18,985 bases of DNA from positions 1-18,985 of the forward strand of contig JAJQJO010000016.1 of NCBI GenBank assembly GCA_021323495.1. The letters are read 5' to 3'. The notes below the pieces were generated by a model. That model was not told the origin of the DNA and did not search any database. It saw nothing but the letters and a program-made list of their open reading frames with translations. The stretch is from Cellvibrio sp. (lineage in GTDB: Bacteria; Pseudomonadota; Gammaproteobacteria; Pseudomonadales; Cellvibrionaceae). The position numbers and the translations under genes were made by a program. Shown piece by piece: positions 1 to 7,002 of the stretch (position 1 is its first letter; every line of letters starts with the position of its first letter).

Positions 1-13
1 GATAGAGCTTCGT

Positions 14-37
14 GCGCATATAAACATTTATATGCGC
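14..37. terminator. Perfect 10-bp hairpin downstream of the lipoprotein gene
   Basis: GCGCATATAA (14-23), loop ACAT, TTATATGCGC (28-37). It lies 22 bases beyond the lipoprotein stop. On the plus strand the stem is followed by a T-rich stretch (TATTTTGTC). On the minus strand no T-tract follows. It could therefore end a plus-strand transcript entering from outside the window, or act as a 3' stabilising hairpin for the minus-strand lipoprotein mRNA. The stem is clear; the function is inferred. Confidence 0.45.
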
Positions 38-59
38 TATTTTGTCATTATCAGCTGCG

Positions 60-638
60 TCATTTAGGAATGGATTCAACAGTCACTGCCAGCGCCTCGG
101 TAAAGGTCAGGTCAACCAGGTCACCAGCTTTTAAGCTGGCGATAAATTTTTGTGCCGCAGGATCTTTTACTTGTACGACACGGACATAACCATCAGGGCC
201 GCTAAAGGTAACGGTATTGTTTGTTTTGTCCACAGACTGGATCGCAACGGTAGTCGTCGTGACACTGCCAACACCTCCGCCCGGTTTGGCGCCCGGTTCT
301 GCACGGCCTAAAACTGCCGCCTCTTCTACAGCGGTCAGATCTGTTGGCGTGCCTTTCGGCCGAACCGCTGCGCCAATCGATTCGTAATAGCGTACTACCA
401 CTTGGTCGCCCACTTTTATCTGCGCCAGGTTGCGCACTTCATCTGGCACCTCAATCGTTGTTCCGCCGCCGTCAGAACTCCGCAGTGATATCAAGCGTTT
501 TTTTGTGTCGATAGCAGTTACGGTCGCCGAGACAGTTTCCAGATTTTCCACCGTAACAGGATCGGCTGGTGCGGAGGTGCAGCTGACCAAAAAGGCCACT
601 GCGGCTAGGCAAAACACAAGCTTGGATTTGGACATCAT
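60..638 (-). CDS. Small lipoprotein with an internally duplicated domain, function unknown
   Basis: About 192 residues. The frame is open further upstream, but AGGAG ends 7 bases before the ATG at 638, and from there a lipoprotein signal is seen: a basic start (MSKSK), a hydrophobic stretch and a lipobox LVSC with Cys at about residue 20. The ATGs at 635 and 644 are alternatives; 644 abuts the ribosome-binding site. The mature protein has two similar halves (about 35-87 and 127-190). Each begins with a T-V-x-A/S-I/V-D-x-x-x-x-x-I/V-x-x-x-x-x-D-G strand pattern and ends with a K-x-G-D-x-V-x-x turn. They are joined by a Gly/Pro/Ala-rich stretch (GAKPGGGVG). This suggests two small beta-barrel domains. 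It is probably anchored in the outer membrane; no function is recognised. It lies 142 bases downstream of the transaldolase-like gene on the same strand, so it may share that transcript. Confidence 0.8.
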   Translation of the reverse strand: MMSKSKLVFCLAAVAFLVSCTSAPADPVTVENLETVSATVTAIDTKKRLISLRSSDGGGTTIEVPDEVRNLAQIKVGDQVVVRYYESIGAAVRPKGTPTDLTAVEEAAVLGRAEPGAKPGGGVGSVTTTTVAIQSVDKTNNTVTFSGPDGYVRVVQVKDPAAQKFIASLKAGDLVDLTFTEALAVTVESIPK

Positions 639-780
639 CGGCATTCTCCTGAAGCGATTAAGGGATAAATAAAACGGGCATTTTATTTGACGGCTCGTCG
701 CTGAGCTTGATGAATAATAGCAGCATATATTTTGAAAGCTTTTGGCAGCGAAAAATAAATTCATTTTTGCAGCCAAAACC

Positions 781-1749
781 TCACTGGCTAGTTTCCAGAT
801 GCTGGCTGATGATGTCCTGAATCTGGCGTTGGGTGCTATCGAGCGAGCGTAGATCTTCAGCCAGTTTTGTACATGCGAGAACGCTTGAATTAAGCGACCA
901 TCGAAATTCTTTTTCTGGAGTGTCAGTTGGGCGGTAATCTGTAGCGGCTGGAATAGTTGGGCTGAGTCGACGCTCCAACGGCCCGGTTTGTGCGCTCAGT
1001 TCATCCAATAATACGGGAGTTATTGCCAGCTGGTCGCAGCCCGCCAGTACCTGTATTTGCATCATGCTATTAAAACCGGTACCCATGATGCGTGTAGGGT
1101 AGCCGAAATATTTATAGTGTTGGTAAATCGAATAGAGGGTTGCTACGCCGGGATCATTAATACCCGCGTAATCCACGTCGGGTTCATGGGTTTTATACCA
1201 TTCGGAGGTCGAGCCGACGGGAATTGAAATCTCGAATATACCTGCATCAGCGCAAGCTTGTGCCTGAATAAAACCGTATATAAAAACGAGGCTGCAATTT
1301 ATCCCCCCTCGCTCCAATTGCCGGGCAGCTTGAATGCCTTCCCAAGTGGCCGGGATTTTAATTAAAAGACGGGATTGATCAATACGTAAATTGCGATAAA
1401 TGCCTTCCAGCTCCCGCACCCTATTAATAATCCCCTCAGCATCAAACGATAAGCTTGCATCAATATCAATCGCTATGCGGCCGGGGATATACTTTAGAAT
1501 TTCTACACCGATGCTGGCTGTCAGTTTGGTAATAATGGCCTTTTTATAATCGTAACCCCAGCGTTCATCCCGCGCTAATTCTATCGCTTTTTGAATGAGA
1601 TGCTCGCTGTGTGGTTGTTGGAGTGCTGCCAGTATTTGTGCTGAATCAATATTTACATCGGTGGGCGAAAACTTTTTAATGGAATCGATATCGATGCAAT
1701 CCCCGGTAATCGAATTCATGGATTTTAATTGTTTCAATAAATCTGGCAT
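781..1749 (-). CDS. Transaldolase-family protein with altered active site
   Basis: 322 residues, about the length of E. coli TalB, and alignable with it (from memory) almost without gaps. Shared stretches include EILK-PGRI, the LIK Schiff-base segment (Lys131, TalB Lys132), WxGIxAAxQLE, GINC, DPGV, IYQxYK, GY and LAGCDxL-I-P-LL-EL. Asp17 is also kept. Other key positions differ. The signature DATTNPSL is replaced by DVNIDSAQ, so TalB Asn35 becomes Asp. TalB Glu96, Asn154 and Thr156 become Asp, Ser and Val. The phosphate-binding residues Arg181, Ser226 and Arg228 become Ser, Gly and Asn. A classical transaldolase moves a dihydroxyacetone unit between sugar phosphates in the pentose phosphate pathway. 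With these changes this protein may use a non-phosphorylated substrate, or be inactive in that reaction. The ATG is preceded by AAGGA at good spacing. I would not name it tal without checking for a canonical copy elsewhere in the genome. Confidence 0.85.
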   Translation of the reverse strand: MPDLLKQLKSMNSITGDCIDIDSIKKFSPTDVNIDSAQILAALQQPHSEHLIQKAIELARDERWGYDYKKAIITKLTASIGVEILKYIPGRIAIDIDASLSFDAEGIINRVRELEGIYRNLRIDQSRLLIKIPATWEGIQAARQLERGGINCSLVFIYGFIQAQACADAGIFEISIPVGSTSEWYKTHEPDVDYAGINDPGVATLYSIYQHYKYFGYPTRIMGTGFNSMMQIQVLAGCDQLAITPVLLDELSAQTGPLERRLSPTIPAATDYRPTDTPEKEFRWSLNSSVLACTKLAEDLRSLDSTQRQIQDIISQHLETSQ

Positions 1750-1844
1750 TGTTAATCCTTGTTGTAAGTGTCGCTAGTGATATCGGCCATGCATCATGTG
1801 GTGCTGGGTGAGCCTACATTATCATCATGCAACGCTATAAACGC

Positions 1845-1869
1845 AAAAACCCGCCGAAGCGGGTTTTTT
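1845..1869 (-). terminator. Rho-independent terminator after the GH30 gene
   Basis: ACCCGC (1849-1854), CGAA loop, GCGGGT (1859-1864), flanked by A5 on one side and T6 on the other, so it can work in both directions. It sits 33 bases beyond the GH30 stop codon on the minus strand and should end the GH5-GH30 transcript. It also separates that unit from the transaldolase-like gene, whose promoter must then lie at about 1750-1844. Confidence 0.85.
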
Positions 1870-1901
1870 AGTTTTACCGAATCCCATCCCTGATCTCTTG
1901 G

Positions 1902-3359
1902 TTAATACACCAGGGTTTGCATCGCGTGTGCCGGGATGTTTATGGTGGTCTCTTCATTGCCGACGTAGAAGCGATAGCTGATCGCCGCATCGGTATTGTT
2001 CATAACGATGGTAGCGAGTTTGTTGTCTGCGTTCAGGAATGAGGTGGTTTGCAATAGGCTGCGGCTGGCTACAGCGCTTACGCGTTTTGCATCGGGGCGA
2101 ATAAATTTGGAGAAGTGGCCGAGGTAGTAGTAGCTCGGGGTGTAAATCAATTCACCGTTATTTTCATGGATAGGTGCGAAGCAGAAATTGCCGACATGGT
2201 TCGGCCCGCCAGTGTTGTCGAGCAAAATGTTCCAATCAGTCCAGGCCACCGCGCCGGAATTAAAATCGTTAATCAATGAATCTCCATAGCGTTCGGCGTT
2301 GGGCCAGTAGTGATAGCGTTCGGCATTGAATTTTTCTACGGTTGCCTCAGTGAGCAACAGGTTTACGTTGGGGTAAGCTTTGGATACCTCAGCTACGTTG
2401 TTGTACAGCGGCTTGGCACCGGTCCAGGTTTCGTACCAGTGGAAGCCAACCCCCCATACATATTTTGCTGCGTCAGGATCGCTCATGATGGTGTTAACGC
2501 GATGCACAATTAAATCGCGGTTGTGATCCCATACGATAATTTTTTTATCGCCCAGGCCTGCTTTTTCCATCACCGGGCCGAGATGATTCTTCAGGAAATC
2601 GCGCTCTTCTTCGGCGGTGAAAATCATCGATTCCCAGGTTTGTTTGGCCATGGGTTCGTTTTGTACGGTGATACCCCAAATCGGGATACCTTCTTTTTCA
2701 TAAGCTTTAATAAACCGGGTGTAATAGGTGGCCCAGGCATTGTTGTATTCAGGCAATAATTTCCCGCCTTGCAACATGCGGTTAGTGTCTTTCATAAACG
2801 CAGGCGCACTCCAGGGGCTTGCGTAGGTGGTAATTTTTCCACCGGCGGCTTTGATGGCCGCTTTCAGCATTGGCAAACGATATTTTTGATCGTGCTTGAT
2901 GCTGAAGGTTTTTAATTCTTTATCACCTTCCTCGATATAGGTGTAACTGCCGCTGCTAAAATCAGAGCTGTGAATAGTCGTTCTGAGCAGGCTGTAGCCG
3001 ATACCGTCTTTTTTATCGTAATAGGCTTTTAAAAACTCTGCTTTTTTCTTGTTACTTAACTTCGCAAAAGTTTCCGCACTTGCATCGGTAATTGCACCGC
3101 CAATACCCAAAAAGGTTTGGTATTGTTTGGTGGGATTAACATAAATAGCGATGTCGGTTTCAGGGTTTTGTTGCGCGGGTTTAAAACTGAGCGTGTCGGT
3201 GAGACTCAGTTTTTGATTGGTGTCTTTTGCTGTAGTGTAAACACTCAATGTTTTGGTGCCCGCCTTGGTATCTGTAGCATAAGTATCGGCGGCATAAACC
3301 CCAAGACTGGGGCTGGCAATCGCAAGTGCGATTATTAATTTTTTAAGGTGTTTATTCAT
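1902..3359 (-). CDS. Secreted GH30 glycoside hydrolase (beta-glucosidase / endo-beta-1,6-glucanase type)
   Basis: 485 residues. A Sec signal peptide (MNKHLKKL, hydrophobic core, cleavage near VYA-AD at 23/24) leads into a GH30 (beta/alpha)8 barrel. Family hallmarks are GIGGAITDASAE (about 85-96), RTTIHSSDFS, YASPWSAPAFMK, the acid/base Glu235 in TVQNEP, HWYE (308-311), and the nucleophile Glu338 in LLLTEAT. A beta-sandwich tail follows from about 420 and ends in the typical L-T-x-V-x-x-N-T pattern. GH30 subfamilies with these motifs include glucosylceramidases, beta-glucosidases and endo-beta-1,6-glucanases. Given the adjacent GH5 with fungal exo-1,3-glucanase-like motifs, a beta-glucan substrate is the best inference. 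It lies 71 bases downstream of the GH5 lipoprotein gene and is probably co-transcribed with it. A ribosome-binding site AAGAGA precedes the ATG. Confidence 0.92.
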   Translation of the reverse strand: MNKHLKKLIIALAIASPSLGVYAADTYATDTKAGTKTLSVYTTAKDTNQKLSLTDTLSFKPAQQNPETDIAIYVNPTKQYQTFLGIGGAITDASAETFAKLSNKKKAEFLKAYYDKKDGIGYSLLRTTIHSSDFSSGSYTYIEEGDKELKTFSIKHDQKYRLPMLKAAIKAAGGKITTYASPWSAPAFMKDTNRMLQGGKLLPEYNNAWATYYTRFIKAYEKEGIPIWGITVQNEPMAKQTWESMIFTAEEERDFLKNHLGPVMEKAGLGDKKIIVWDHNRDLIVHRVNTIMSDPDAAKYVWGVGFHWYETWTGAKPLYNNVAEVSKAYPNVNLLLTEATVEKFNAERYHYWPNAERYGDSLINDFNSGAVAWTDWNILLDNTGGPNHVGNFCFAPIHENNGELIYTPSYYYLGHFSKFIRPDAKRVSAVASRSLLQTTSFLNADNKLATIVMNNTDAAISYRFYVGNEETTINIPAHAMQTLVY

Positions 3360-3391
3360 GCGTGAGTTCTCTTGTTTTTGGATAAATATTT

Positions 3392-3425
3392 AAGTTGGAT
3401 ACCCGCATAAACGGATATCCAACTT
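3392..3425 (-). other. Intercistronic hairpin between GH5 and GH30
   Basis: A perfect 10-bp inverted repeat, AAGTTGGATA (3392-3401) and TATCCAACTT (3416-3425). The inner CCG/CGG arms (3403-3405 and 3412-3414) can extend the stem. It begins 6 bases after the GH5 stop. No T-tract follows on the minus strand, so it is unlikely to be a full terminator. A role in segmental mRNA stability or partial attenuation between the two enzymes is inferred. Confidence 0.6.
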
Positions 3426-3430
3426 GGGGT

Positions 3431-6046
3431 CTACTGCTTTTTAATTTCAAACCAATTGAGATTCCATTCTTTGCCAATTGAGCGGAAGCGCAGCGTGTGG
3501 TTGCCTGCACTTAAGGCAAAACCCGCACTGGTTTTGGTGATATAGGTTTGCCAGCCACCCGTTGCGGCAATCGCCTGGGTGTCGACGACTACATCATCAA
3601 TCAACACTTCAAAACCGGTGCTGCCAGTATTGGTCGCCAGGCGATAATCAATTGTGTAATTGCCAGCGGTTTCTGCCTTGATTTTAAATTCAATAAAATC
3701 GCCCGCATCAAAGTGGCCGACATTGGTTCCTCCGCCAGTGTCACCACTGGTTTCAGTTTGGACGCCGTTCATCGCGGTGAATTCTTCAGCTTCAATTTTT
3801 GCCGGCACTGCGACAAACAACAGTTGGGTATTGGCGGTGTTGCTGGCATAACCTTCGGCGATGCTGTTTTTGGCGGTGACCGAGTAGTAGTAGGTTTCGT
3901 CTTCACTAACGTTGATATTGGTAAAGCTGGTGGCGATGAGGCCTTCAGCTACCAGGGTTCCTTTTGCTCCTGCACTGGTCGCGCGGTAAACGTTGTAAGT
4001 GATCCCGTTGCCTGCAACCGCCACCCAGTTCAAAGTGACATCGGTGCCGGTTTGGATCAGGGTGAGATTGGTTGGACGCTCGGGATAATCAAATACGTTA
4101 TTGTGTTCATCGGTCACCAGCCATTTGGCCAAACCAGCGTTTACCTCGTAACCAACATCGCCATAGCTTTTGAACAGCGCTTCGATTTCTTCAACCGGTG
4201 CGGTGGTGAAATCCACTTTGCCCGCGTTATCCACCACATCTTTTCCGGCGACGGGCGCGTCTTCGATCAAATAGATTTCGGCCCAGGTATTCACGCTGCC
4301 ATTGCCTTTGAATACCCCGGTGAAATCGTAAGTCTGGCCGCCTTTGAGTATGATCTGCTGGTACAGCGCGCCGTTAATTTCACCGGTCACGCCGTCGGGA
4401 CGGGTGATATGCAGGACTGCGCCCTCACTGCCGGTGGGTGCTTTGCTGATGTCGGTATTGTTGTAATTAACGTTGAGTGAACCGCTGATAGTGAGTTCAG
4501 ACCAGCCGCCAGTTGTACCAAAGTTACCGTTGGCGAGTAGCTCTTCGTTGGTGGTGGTATTTTTCAGGCTGATGCTATCGAAGGTTACATCCGGATTGGC
4601 TCCGCCGTTGGCGCCGGTTTTGATCACCAGATAGTAGGTTTTGTCGCCAGTGCCGCCCGCCGTAATAGTGGTGGCTTTTTTTGCACAGGCATTGGCAAAC
4701 GTGGAATCCCAGTTGTTGCAATCCCAGGTGCTGGCCTTGGTGATCAGGCCGACGCCGGTATCCAGGGTGGTATTGACCTCATTAGTCACCATGCCCCAAG
4801 TGCCCTTACCTTGGCCGCCTGCAACTGAGACCAGCTTGTAAGCCCAGCTGGTAGATGCCCAATTGTATGACGCGTAGATATCGTAAGTGGCGCCACCAAT
4901 TTTTCCGCCCAACTCATTTTCACCCGCGCCCGCCCCTTGCCAGGGTTGGAATTCACCCATCAGCATGGGCGTTTCAAGCGCAGTCAGGCGCGTGTTCCAA
5001 TCGCACACACCGCCAGTGCCGGTTTGGCCACATTTGAGCCAATCGCGGTGGATATCAAAATGGCTATCGTTCGGCCGATCGCCAAATAGGCCGGGGTAGG
5101 GATGGAGTTCAAAGGCGACGTTGGTCATACCTTTGGCTGCCGGGTCGCCGTAGGCATCGATACTGCCGTAATGGCTAGGCAGCATGACGATATGTTTGCT
5201 ATCGATTTTGCGTATGGTTTCGTACAGCTCCGTAACGCGTACAGCCATATCTTCGGCAGTTGAACCCCATGGTTCATTAAGTGGATCGTAAGCGGCGACT
5301 ACGGATTCGTCTTTGTATTTGGTAGCAATTTGCTCCCACAGCCACTTGGTACGATCCTGATATTCGGCTTCAGTCCAATATTTGTTTTGGCCAGCGCACC
5401 CGGTGTGGTCATTCGGGGTTTGACCGCCAAGAGCGCCGTGCAAATCAAGGATTACATAAATACCGCGTTTTTTAGCTTCGGCGATGGACCAATCGAGGTA
5501 ATGCCAGGCGTCGGCACGCAGCGTTCGAGGATTTTTTTCGTCCTCGATCACGCTCCACAAGATCGGCAGGCGTACGACATTAAATCCGAACGCCTGGAGC
5601 TGGTCCCAATCGCGCTCCTTGATCCAGTTGTCGCGGAATAATTTGATGAGGCGCTCTTTTTCTTCATAGCTGAAGCGTTTTGTGAGTTCGGCCTCAAGGG
5701 TGCACTGGTCGGTAACACCATTGCTGCCCTGGCCCATCATCCAGAATTCCTGTACCAGCCAATTGCCGAGGTTGGTGCCTTTGAGCAGGATTGGTGTACC
5801 ACTGGCTTTTACCCACTTGGTGCCGTCGGTTTTGAGCATGGTCATACCTTCATCGGGGGCGACGCTGCTACTGGCTGCGCTTGAGGACGAGGGTGCTACC
5901 GATGCGACGGATGAACTTGCTGGCGTAGAGGCTCGGGTGCCTCCGTCGCCCTTACCACCGCCACATGCAATCAGGCCGATGATGCAGGTGCTGAGTAGGC
6001 CGGTTTTAAAATTAATAAAGGGGATAGTGCTGTTGGGGTTAGTCAT
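3431..6046 (-). CDS. GH5 beta-glucanase lipoprotein with nested carbohydrate-binding-like domain, FN3 and CBM6
   Basis: 871 residues. The signal peptide ends in lipobox GLIAC (Cys28), so the enzyme is probably lipid-anchored at the cell surface. A Ser/Ala/Pro/Val-rich linker (about 38-64) follows. The GH5 barrel starts at about 70: GTNLGNWLVQEFW resembles the GVNLGGWLVLEPW of fungal exo-beta-1,3-glucanases, then NVVRLP (Arg159), LDLHGALGGQ, acid/base Glu258 in LNEPW, ELHPYPG (His315) and nucleophile Glu365 in MGEFQPW. Residues about 440-615 form a beta-rich module (YYLVIKTG, LANGNF..GW, TYDFTGVFKG) resembling CBM4/9-like sandwiches. The missing last barrel helix (VEEIEALFKS...AKWLV, 618-644) appears only after this module, so it is inserted inside the catalytic fold. 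An FN3-like domain (about 655-742) and a C-terminal CBM6 (about 748-871, ending WNLNWFEI) follow. The likely substrate is beta-1,3- or beta-1,6-glucan; the exact specificity is not visible. Ribosome-binding site AAGAGA. Confidence 0.92.
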   Translation of the reverse strand: MTNPNSTIPFINFKTGLLSTCIIGLIACGGGKGDGGTRASTPASSSVASVAPSSSSAASSSVAPDEGMTMLKTDGTKWVKASGTPILLKGTNLGNWLVQEFWMMGQGSNGVTDQCTLEAELTKRFSYEEKERLIKLFRDNWIKERDWDQLQAFGFNVVRLPILWSVIEDEKNPRTLRADAWHYLDWSIAEAKKRGIYVILDLHGALGGQTPNDHTGCAGQNKYWTEAEYQDRTKWLWEQIATKYKDESVVAAYDPLNEPWGSTAEDMAVRVTELYETIRKIDSKHIVMLPSHYGSIDAYGDPAAKGMTNVAFELHPYPGLFGDRPNDSHFDIHRDWLKCGQTGTGGVCDWNTRLTALETPMLMGEFQPWQGAGAGENELGGKIGGATYDIYASYNWASTSWAYKLVSVAGGQGKGTWGMVTNEVNTTLDTGVGLITKASTWDCNNWDSTFANACAKKATTITAGGTGDKTYYLVIKTGANGGANPDVTFDSISLKNTTTNEELLANGNFGTTGGWSELTISGSLNVNYNNTDISKAPTGSEGAVLHITRPDGVTGEINGALYQQIILKGGQTYDFTGVFKGNGSVNTWAEIYLIEDAPVAGKDVVDNAGKVDFTTAPVEEIEALFKSYGDVGYEVNAGLAKWLVTDEHNNVFDYPERPTNLTLIQTGTDVTLNWVAVAGNGITYNVYRATSAGAKGTLVAEGLIATSFTNINVSEDETYYYSVTAKNSIAEGYASNTANTQLLFVAVPAKIEAEEFTAMNGVQTETSGDTGGGTNVGHFDAGDFIEFKIKAETAGNYTIDYRLATNTGSTGFEVLIDDVVVDTQAIAATGGWQTYITKTSAGFALSAGNHTLRFRSIGKEWNLNWFEIKKQ

Positions 6047-6164
6047 AGCGGATTCTCTTATTGTGTTGGTATTTATTGTGTGCGGCGGTGGTTGTTTTTA
6101 TTGGATCCAATGCCGCGAGAATCCTGACTGAATCATCCAGGGTTTGCGCCCGTTTAAATTTATT

Positions 6165-6216
6165 CGAACCGGCTCAGATTTGGTTCGACCTAAACTGGGA
6201 ACCGGTTTGTCCGAAC
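6165..6216. promoter_or_regulatory. Candidate operator cluster upstream of GH5 gene 1
   Basis: CGAACC at 6165-6170 and GGTTCG at 6182-6187 form an inverted pair with an 11-base spacer. A third half-site, CGAAC, lies at 6212-6216. On the gene's strand the central site reads GTCGAACC, an 8-mer also present upstream of the second GH5 gene (9593-9600). The positions 120-170 bases before the ATG suit a promoter-proximal operator. The binding protein is unknown; the membrane AraC protein at 9731-10936 is one candidate. Confidence 0.4.
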
Positions 6217-6223
6217 GCCAAAG

Positions 6224-6251
6224 CAAAAAAAGCCCCGCGCAAGCACGGGGC
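6224..6251 (-). terminator. Intrinsic terminator in the leader region of GH5 gene 1
   Basis: Read on the minus strand: GCCCCG, an 8-base loop, CGGGGC, then seven or more T. It is followed by 178 bases of leader and then the GH5 ATG. No minus-strand protein gene ends just before it, because the second GH5 gene has its own terminator at 7151-7178. So it must end either a small RNA or a prematurely terminated leader transcript. Confidence 0.75.
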
Positions 6252-6254
6252 GCT

Positions 6255-6400
6255 AAACAAGTTCCAGGAAAAGGCGTTGATGTCACCACCGTGTAGTTGA
6301 AACCTCAGCCGGGTGTCACTCCGCTGTGACTGGCTTTTCCTGTAACTCCGGGGAGAGCTCTCATTTGAGAGAGGTGCGGTGATTAAACTGCAAGCAAAGC
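6255..6400 (-). ncRNA. Candidate structured RNA (small RNA or attenuating leader), unclassified
   Basis: Directly upstream of the terminator at 6224-6251. Visible pairings are 6265-6273 with 6334-6342 (nine consecutive pairs, enclosing about 60 bases), 6307-6310 with 6332-6335 (overlapping the first, so an alternative), 6315-6319 with 6326-6330 (six-base loop), and 6358-6362 with 6367-6371 (ATTT loop). On the minus strand there are several GGA triplets, one in the context ACAGGA and one inside the 6320-6325 loop. This recalls CsrA/RsmA-type binding sites but is not proof. It does not match the conserved cores of TPP, cobalamin, glycine, c-di-GMP or fluoride riboswitches as I know them. Ends are approximate and no promoter was confidently found. 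Confidence 0.35.
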
Positions 6401-6611
6401 AATACCGCGTCCGGCTGCATGCAAGCGAACAAAAAAAGTGAAAAATGGTGCAGGTTTCGTTGGCGGAAATGAGACGAACGTAAGGAAGTTCAATGTAAAC
6501 AAGGGGATAGATGTTTAGCAGATATCTCGCATCACTTTACAAGGTATATTCAGAACGCCAGGACCAGGCGGATGAATCGCCAGTAAGAGTTAAAATGGTG
6601 CAGCCTATGCC

Positions 6612-6660
6612 GGTGTAACTTTATTGGTGTAACCATACAACACCCTATTTTTTTGGTGTT
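6612..6660. repeat. GGTGTAAC tandem repeat and AACACC/GGTGTT inverted repeat
   Basis: GGTGTAAC occurs at 6612-6619 and 6626-6633 (14-base period). AACACC (6639-6644) faces GGTGTT (6655-6660) across a T-rich 10-base spacer. All four share the core GGTGT/ACACC and end about 100 bases before the 77-residue gene. This arrangement suits an operator array or a hairpin. A weak promoter (TTGTGA at 6660-6665, 17 bases, TATTAA at 6683-6688) overlaps its right edge. Confidence 0.4.
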
Positions 6661-6758
6661 TGTGACGTTTTGACACAGATTTTATTAATTATTTGTGAAT
6701 ATCTTTGCAATTCTGATTTTTCTTTTAAAATAAAAAATATAAAAACAGGAGAAAAATC

Positions 6759-6992
6759 ATGAAAAAAATAATTTCAAGCAACGAGCTATTCAAAATCTTC
6801 CTCGTAGAGAAGTACGACCCGGATAATCAAACGGTAATATCGCATTACGAGCTTTTTGAAGGCAGGCATCGGCCGGTGGAAACTTTCGAATCCCTCGCTA
6901 AAGCAGAACAAACCATGGTGCAAAAAACCGAATTCTGGAAACAGCTGACCAAAAAAATACCTTTGTATTTTGAAGCGCGTTTTATCGCCTGA
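6759..6992 (+). CDS. 77-residue orphan protein, function unknown
   Basis: The ATG is preceded by AGGAG at 7-base spacing, and the N-terminus is MKKIISSNELFKIFLVEKYD. There is no signal peptide or membrane helix. It looks like a small soluble alpha/beta protein: a strand-turn-strand start (FKIFLVEKYDPDNQTVISHYELFEG), then an amphipathic helix (ESLAKAEQTMVQKTEFWKQL) and a final strand (LYFEARFIA). I do not recognise the family. It is the only plus-strand gene inside the hydrolase locus, flanked by repeats upstream (6612-6660) and by a possible repeat element downstream (about 7003-7140). The strong ribosome-binding site and the complete start and stop argue that it is real. Confidence 0.7.
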   Translation: MKKIISSNELFKIFLVEKYDPDNQTVISHYELFEGRHRPVETFESLAKAEQTMVQKTEFWKQLTKKIPLYFEARFIA

Positions 6993-7002
6993 CTTTTGTT
7001 TC

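Larger units (their letters stand above)
6047..6758. promoter_or_regulatory. 712-base non-coding region between GH5 gene 1 and the 77-residue protein gene
   Basis: No convincing gene lies here. From left to right it holds the leader of the GH5 lipoprotein gene with GTTCG/CGAAC half-sites (6165-6216), an intrinsic terminator facing left (6224-6251), a segment rich in inverted repeats (about 6255-6400), further CGAAC half-sites at 6426 and 6475, a 12-base repeat AAAATGGTGCAG (6442-6453 and 6592-6603), a GGTGTAAC tandem repeat, and the promoter side of the plus-strand 77-residue gene. The region is more AT-rich and more repetitive than its flanks. Confidence 0.6.

Noticed and set aside
644..776. 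N-terminal extension of the lipoprotein
   Set aside because: The extension would place 44-46 residues before the signal peptide, and the AGGAG site lies inside it, just before the chosen start.
3548..4480. 310-codon open frame on the plus strand
   Set aside because: It is fully antisense to the GH5 lipoprotein gene, which has clear domains and catalytic motifs; the antisense translation shows no recognisable domain.
6098..6289. 63-codon open frame on the minus strand before the GH5 gene
   Set aside because: It crosses the terminator hairpin at 6224-6251 and the candidate operator sites, and has no convincing ribosome-binding site or protein-like composition.
6265..6400. TPP, cobalamin, glycine or c-di-GMP riboswitch
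   Set aside because: A short GGCTGAGG stretch recalls the TPP core, but the second conserved segment (CCTGATCTGG-like) is absent; the other conserved cores are also missing.
6660..6677. CRP-like site (TGTGA at 6661 facing ACACA)
   Set aside because: The second half does not match the TCACA consensus at the required 6-base spacing; more likely promoter sequence of the 77-residue gene.
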